Below are positions 9,001 through 9,920 of a stretch of DNA of 9,920 nt, in pieces. The notes under the pieces were generated by a model. That model made no database searches. It worked only from the letters and a program-made list of their open reading frames with translations, and had not been told where the DNA came from. A program made the position numbers and the translations under genes. The stretch covers positions 1 to 9,920 of the forward strand of contig QMOP01000032.1 of the NCBI GenBank assembly GCA_003650255.1. The letters are read 5' to 3'. Source of the stretch: Caldisericota bacterium (GTDB lineage Bacteria > CG03 > B21-G15). The first letter of the stretch is position 1, and each line of letters begins with the position of its first letter.

Positions 9001-9920
9001 TCTGATGACGAATCAGATGCAAGCTCCAACCAATAGACAGTTGCCGCAGGATTTGGTCCGGAAAAAGGACCATCCCATGAATTAGAGGTTGAATAGAAAA
9101 TTTCATAATTTGTTGCAGTCGCTTCTCCCCACATAACAATACATTTTCCTGAAAGTGTTTCCCAACTTACATCAAAACACTGTTGAGCATTTACCGATGC
9201 TTCTGATGTATTTATTCTTGCCTGCTGCCATGTTCCATCCTTCCACAGAATTGAATGAATATCATTATTTGCATCAAGAGTTGTCATCATTATATCATCA
9301 CTTCCAGGTCTTGGTTCAAGTCTCACCCAGTAAACTTCTCCAGTAGTATAAAGGTCAACAGTTCCTGATTGCACCCAATCTCCTGCTGTTGATGACCACA
9401 CTTTATACTCAATCTCATATCCTGTTCCATATTTAGAATATGCAACAAGACACCTTCCTGAAATCTGCTCATAGGCAATATCAAAACATCTGTATTCGTC
9501 TATTGTTGTGTTGCCAATGTCAATTGTAGCGATATTACTCCATGTATCATTTAATCCATCATATCTCTGAATATATAAAACTCCATTCTCATCTATCACT
9601 CCAAGAATCTTCTCATCCCTTTTAATATTACAACTTCTCAAGACCATCCATTTAAGAACACTGGCACTTCCTGTATTTAACCCTGCTGTCTCTGCTCCCC
9701 ATGAAGAACCAGTCCATACTCTTGTATAAGGAGTTGCCTCGCCATTCATCTCATATACTGCAAGTGCTGCTCTTGCACCAGGCTGACCAGGCATACAACT
9801 TGAAGTATTACTCATAACTGAATAATTTCCTGCCTCATCATATGCCTTAATTGCAAACCAGTAAGTTAGGTTGTAGTCAAGATTTGAAACAATCAACTCC
9901 TCTATTGTTCCTGCCTCAGA
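1..9920 (-). CDS. Giant repeat-rich surface/secreted protein, internal fragment
   Basis: One reading frame is open across the whole window on the minus strand: 3,306 complete codons, with bases 1-2 belonging to a codon cut by the edge. No stop occurs and neither terminus is present, so the full protein is longer than 3,300 residues. Domain order from the N-terminal side is the end of an FN3-like domain (residues 1-40 of the fragment), a beta-propeller-like region (41-469) and 26 Ig-like repeats (about 470-3306). No catalytic motif, membrane segment, signal peptide, sorting signal or low-complexity linker is visible. Composition is rich in Asp, Asn, Ser, Thr, Tyr and Trp, poor in Cys, and probably acidic overall. 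This fits an extracellular adhesin-like or stalk protein, which is inference from architecture. Arginine is almost always AGA or AGG; the only CGN arginine codon I found is at 6720-6722. The reading frame is certain; the function is not. Confidence 0.96.
3..329 (-). repeat. Ig-like repeat R26 (PG class), cut by window edge
   Basis: The 109 residues present end at DYVFY, so only about four residues of the unit are missing. It starts with DNQEGDDNWYSSDPGA. Its second half resembles R4 (GTWTGSSLVIDWT and NYVWVRAID). The gene therefore continues beyond the left edge. Confidence 0.87.
330..659 (-). repeat. Ig-like repeat R25 (PG class)
   Basis: This 110-residue unit starts with DNQEGDDNWYSSNPGG and has the second loop YDSTGMNGTLLKDW. 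The exit is RDNVGL. Bases 606-641 are identical to 276-311 in R26. Confidence 0.88.
660..986 (-). repeat. Ig-like repeat R24
   Basis: This 109-residue unit starts with DNQEGDFIWRCSSG. The fourth strand is divergent (DDFSLSTLHF), with phenylalanine replacing the conserved tryptophan. The exit is VDNLGN. Confidence 0.88.
987..1316 (-). repeat. Ig-like repeat R23 (PG class)
   Basis: This 110-residue unit starts with DNQLGDDNWYKTDPG. Its second loop is YLTTYITGSPVLDW, without the methionine motif of other PG units. It has CGKNYVFVKARDKAGN and closes with DYVFYVKKD. Confidence 0.88.
1317..1640 (-). repeat. Ig-like repeat R22 (NNE/RSY-like)
   Basis: This 108-residue unit starts with DDYEEGDDTWR and then STPRAYNVDF, a variant of the RSY class far from the R10-R15 cluster. 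The exit YDKLGK lacks the Ala-Gly-Asn turn. Confidence 0.88.
1641..1973 (-). repeat. Ig-like repeat R21 (PG class)
   Basis: This 111-residue unit starts with DLQEGDTNWYQADPG and has the matching second loop SSPNMTGTLIKPW. The exit is YDFAGSS. Confidence 0.88.
1974..2306 (-). repeat. Ig-like repeat R20
   Basis: This 111-residue unit starts with ENFISGEDIWR, lacking DNQ. The exit is FDYAGSS. It closes with FHIWKD, where the usual FYIKKD gains an extra tryptophan. Confidence 0.87.
2307..2636 (-). repeat. Ig-like repeat R19
   Basis: This 110-residue unit starts with YDNQDGDNTWR. It has the WQI-type strand DDWQILNSHF and exits through FDFAGSS. Bases 2350-2384 are identical to 3010-3044 in R17. 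Confidence 0.88.
2637..2966 (-). repeat. Ig-like repeat R18
   Basis: This 110-residue unit has a Thr/Pro junction (TTPTPVVIDNQ) rather than DTxPP. The middle is divergent (FEAAGGETLDYFMTK and SEPNEQGELYQDW). The exit is FDTNGHN. Confidence 0.87.
2967..3299 (-). repeat. Ig-like repeat R17 (PG class), divergent first strand
   Basis: This 111-residue unit starts with NQNTYGPYSADPG, so the otherwise near-invariant Gly-Asp-Asp-x-Trp segment is absent. The second loop, YDSTGMQGTLIKDW, is nearly the same as in R25. The unit ends KIFK, with no closing lysine-aspartate before R18. Confidence 0.87.
3300..3626 (-). repeat. Ig-like repeat R16
   Basis: This 109-residue unit starts with LNYESIGDDIWR. The exit motif is CWDNLNSTR, so the conserved Ala-Gly-Asn turn is lost. 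The second loop is KGTDETGDLLIPW. Confidence 0.87.
3627..3938 (-). repeat. Ig-like repeat R15 (NNE/RSY class), shortest
   Basis: At 104 residues this is the shortest unit. It starts with NYEEGGENIWRKTPRSYNVDF-type sequence. The usual IDWTxIF strand is replaced by NNNFISSGEISG, so one of the three conserved tryptophans is missing. The exit is YDVATN rather than FDxAGN. Confidence 0.86.
3939..4253 (-). repeat. Ig-like repeat R14 (NNE/RSY class)
   Basis: This 105-residue unit starts with NNEDGGDLTWRKEGRSYDVDF-type sequence, followed by YSSGLNGAEYRA. Both middle loops are shortened. It closes with FFIKKD. Confidence 0.88.
4254..4574 (-). repeat. Ig-like repeat R13 (NNE/RSY class)
   Basis: This 107-residue unit starts with NNEAGGDSTWRR, then GRSYDVDFSDYSSKL and GAEYRV. 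It is the closest relative of R14, its neighbour, in the first half of the unit. Confidence 0.88.
4575..4892 (-). repeat. Ig-like repeat R12
   Basis: This 106-residue unit starts with ILNFTGDDTWR. It shares the EDYESSL form of the second strand with R13-R15 but lacks the RSY signature. It may be an intermediate between the general and NNE/RSY classes. Confidence 0.87.
4893..5231 (-). repeat. Ig-like repeat R11
   Basis: This 113-residue unit starts with YDNQDGDDTWRSSNSG. Its fourth strand is of the WQI type, with a longer loop (TDWQIPDTVFDNMMPG). It exits through FDVAGSS and closes with CFYVLKD. Confidence 0.88.
5232..5549 (-). repeat. Ig-like repeat R10 (NNE/RSY class)
   Basis: This 106-residue unit starts with NNEAGGDNTWRNSPRSYDVDF-type sequence: Asn-Asn-Glu replaces Asp-Asn-Gln, an extra Gly is present, and RSY precedes the VDF strand. 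The rest of the unit is standard. Confidence 0.88.
5550..5870 (-). repeat. Ig-like repeat R9
   Basis: This 107-residue unit has a standard start (DNQEGDDIWR) and an expanded Gly run, ESGGGLDYAQY. Its shorter third loop is DITGVSGYNFTTDW. The unit closes with VFYMKKD. Confidence 0.88.
5871..6194 (-). repeat. Ig-like repeat R8
   Basis: This 108-residue unit begins TSCPLIENNVLGDDTWR. Its second loop is STNQGGEILIDW, slightly longer than the SSTGG form. The exit is DNAFN rather than DxAGN. Confidence 0.88.
6195..6524 (-). repeat. Ig-like repeat R7 (PG class)
   Basis: This 110-residue unit has DNQDGDDIWR followed by a PG loop (SDPGAIYNVDF), and the second loop SSTDMQGSLIIDW. It therefore combines the Trp-Arg start of the general class with PG-class loops. 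Confidence 0.88.
6525..6842 (-). repeat. Ig-like repeat R6
   Basis: This 106-residue unit starts with NNVGGDDEWQ. Its short second loop is SSTGGVIIDW. IRCWD replaces VRVFD, as in R16. Confidence 0.88.
6843..7181 (-). repeat. Ig-like repeat R5
   Basis: At 113 residues this is one of the two longest units. DNQIGDYIWRRENVATYDVDF-like start; the usual VDFxD becomes VDFKSGGEAE. TTDW is replaced by GINWQIRNETW, and the exit is FDQAGLSS. With R11, R19 and R1 it forms a WQI-type subgroup. Confidence 0.87.
7182..7511 (-). repeat. Ig-like repeat R4
   Basis: This 110-residue unit has the standard DNQEGDDTWR start. Its second loop, KGTWTGSEVVIDWT, matches the loop of R26, as do NYVWVKAVD and SYVFYVKK. 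The final aspartate of the unit is replaced by serine (codon at 7182-7184). Confidence 0.88.
7512..7844 (-). repeat. Ig-like repeat R3
   Basis: This 111-residue unit has DLQEGDTIWQ in place of DNQEGDDTWR. It carries an expanded loop (EGFINISTDSFTSNW) before the fourth strand. Two cysteines occur, in QYCVSS and VRCFDVAGN. Confidence 0.88.
7845..8174 (-). repeat. Ig-like repeat R2 (PG class)
   Basis: This 110-residue unit has the NWYKDDPGSIFDVDF start that defines the PG class, and the matching second loop SSTGMTGT. The junction is TGIPTI in place of the usual TxPPxI. Confidence 0.88.
8175..8510 (-). repeat. Ig-like repeat R1
   Basis: This 112-residue unit is the first of the array and follows the propeller directly (APDRHD then NILPELVDNQ). 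It has the standard DNQEGDDTWR start. Its fourth strand is of the WQI type (NWQITTSQF), and it has NYVWV in place of NYVSV. It ends with DYCFYIKKD. Confidence 0.88.
8514..8702 (-). repeat. Propeller unit IV, truncated after its first blade
   Basis: The unit opens with IYGFRLISDPNVNKM. Its A blade ends in NNEIKTKNWTGSEW, and a B blade begins with SYECYAIAPD, equivalent to the CFDxxWE motif. It stops there and passes straight into Ig-like repeat R1. The missing strands might be supplied by sequence from the N-terminal side in a circular closure; this is inference. Confidence 0.45.
8703..9038 (-). repeat. Propeller two-blade unit III, with loop insertion
   Basis: This 112-residue unit opens with VYWLELASDSSSDRL. 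The A blade is LDASYDVWVGIWDGSW. The B blade is VIDTAWEKDSGKC, in which the first cysteine of the pair is replaced by a non-cysteine. A Gly/Pro-rich loop, EVTAGAPGDRGDY, is inserted between strands and includes an Arg-Gly-Asp triplet at 8793-8801. The unit then ends in an aromatic strand YWTTWDPVNGF and a polar tail. Confidence 0.5.
9039..9335 (-). repeat. Propeller two-blade unit II
   Basis: This 99-residue unit opens with VYWVRLEPRPGSDDI. The A blade runs through LDANNDIHSILWKDGTW. The B blade carries CFDVSWETLSGKC, then IVMWGEA and NYEIFYSTSNSWDG. It is the best conserved of the four units against unit I, including both paired cysteines. Confidence 0.55.
9336..9656 (-). repeat. Propeller two-blade unit I
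   Basis: This 107-residue unit opens with LKWMVLRSCN, matching the VYW openings of units II and III. Its A blade contains ILGVIDENGVLYIQRYDG and ends in DTW. Its B blade contains the pair motif CFDIAYEQISGRC, then VAYS and the aromatic strand EIEYKVWSSTAGDW. The two cysteines of the pair are 12 residues apart and are repeated at the same positions in unit II. Confidence 0.55.
9657..9800 (-). repeat. Propeller entry segment with first blade-like motif
   Basis: Residues 41-88 of the fragment comprise a Gly/Pro linker (CMPGQPGAR), then a strand ALAVYEMNG and an aromatic strand ending RVWTGSSWGAET. The latter resembles the W-x-G-x-x-W strand that closes the A-type blades. There is no paired B-type blade before it, so the series begins with a lone A blade or with a blade completed by the far end of the domain, as propellers often do. 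Confidence 0.5.
9801..9920 (-). other. C-terminal part of a fibronectin type III-like domain
   Basis: The first 40 residues of the fragment contain LTYWFAIKAYDEAGNYS, closely matching the last strands of the FN3 domains common in bacterial extracellular proteins, where a 'TYYFAIKAxDEAGNxS' segment is followed by a Ser/Asn-rich exit. The start of the domain lies outside the window. The module ends near SVMSNTSS, just before a short Gly/Pro linker (MPGQPG) that leads into the propeller-like region. In related large proteins FN3 modules act as spacers, and I infer that role here. The call rests on one strand-pair motif, so an Ig-like alternative cannot be excluded. Confidence 0.7.

Larger units (their letters stand above)
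8514..9800 (-). other. Beta-propeller-like region, about eight blades
   Basis: This region covers about 430 residues between the FN3-like end and the first Ig-like repeat. Two blade-like patterns alternate. Pattern A is a short Asp/Asn turn followed by hydrophobic strands and W-(K)DG-x-W, as in LDANNDIHSILWKDGTW and LDASYDVWVGIWDGSW. Pattern B is CFD-x-x-W/Y-E-x-x-SG-(K/R)-C followed by hydrophobic strands and a Tyr/Trp-rich strand. I count about eight such segments, beginning with an A-like copy near RVWTGSSWG and ending with an incomplete B-like copy (SYECYAIAPD) just before the Ig array. That number suits a seven- or eight-bladed propeller. It is not a canonical WD40, kelch, NHL or Asp-box pattern. 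Ligand binding would be expected for such a domain, but no ligand can be named. No catalytic residues are recognisable. Confidence 0.6.

Noticed and set aside
1..9920. Alternative genetic code (UGA as sense)
   Set aside because: No UGA occurs in the long frame, so there is no evidence for recoding; the standard code reads the whole window.

Overview
The window is the interior of one very large minus-strand gene. Read on the minus strand in the frame whose codons occupy positions 3k to 3k+2, all 3,306 complete codons (bases 9920 down to 3) are open, with no stop and no recognisable start. Neither end of the gene is present. I translated this frame by hand throughout. The plus strand and the other frames hold only short chance open frames. 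There is no RNA gene, promoter, terminator, CRISPR array or mobile element that I can support.

Layout in protein order (high to low coordinates): (1) 9801-9920, about 40 residues that look like the end of a fibronectin type III-like domain. (2) 8514-9800, about 430 residues of aromatic-rich repeats that look like a beta-propeller: about eight blade-like segments, mostly arranged as a repeated two-blade unit of about 100-112 residues. (3) 3-8510, a tandem array of 26 Ig-like repeats (R1-R26) of 104-113 residues, mean about 109; the last one is cut by the window edge about four residues before its end. The repeats are clearly homologous but well diverged. They fall into at least three recognisable classes distinguished by loop motifs.

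The layout is typical of a giant secreted or surface-anchored protein: a propeller that could bind a ligand, carried on a long stalk of beta-sandwich domains. Adhesion, prey or host contact, or polysaccharide binding are plausible roles. None is shown by the sequence, because no signal peptide, anchor or catalytic module lies in the window.

Organism: the DNA is AT-rich (roughly two thirds A+T by eye), strongly depleted in CpG, and uses AGA/AGG for almost every arginine. Together with the giant modular architecture and the style of the Ig and FN3 modules, this suggests an uncultivated bacterium from a lineage such as Omnitrophota, Elusimicrobiota or WOR-3. That placement is inference with low confidence. 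No in-frame UGA occurs, so the standard bacterial code is sufficient.
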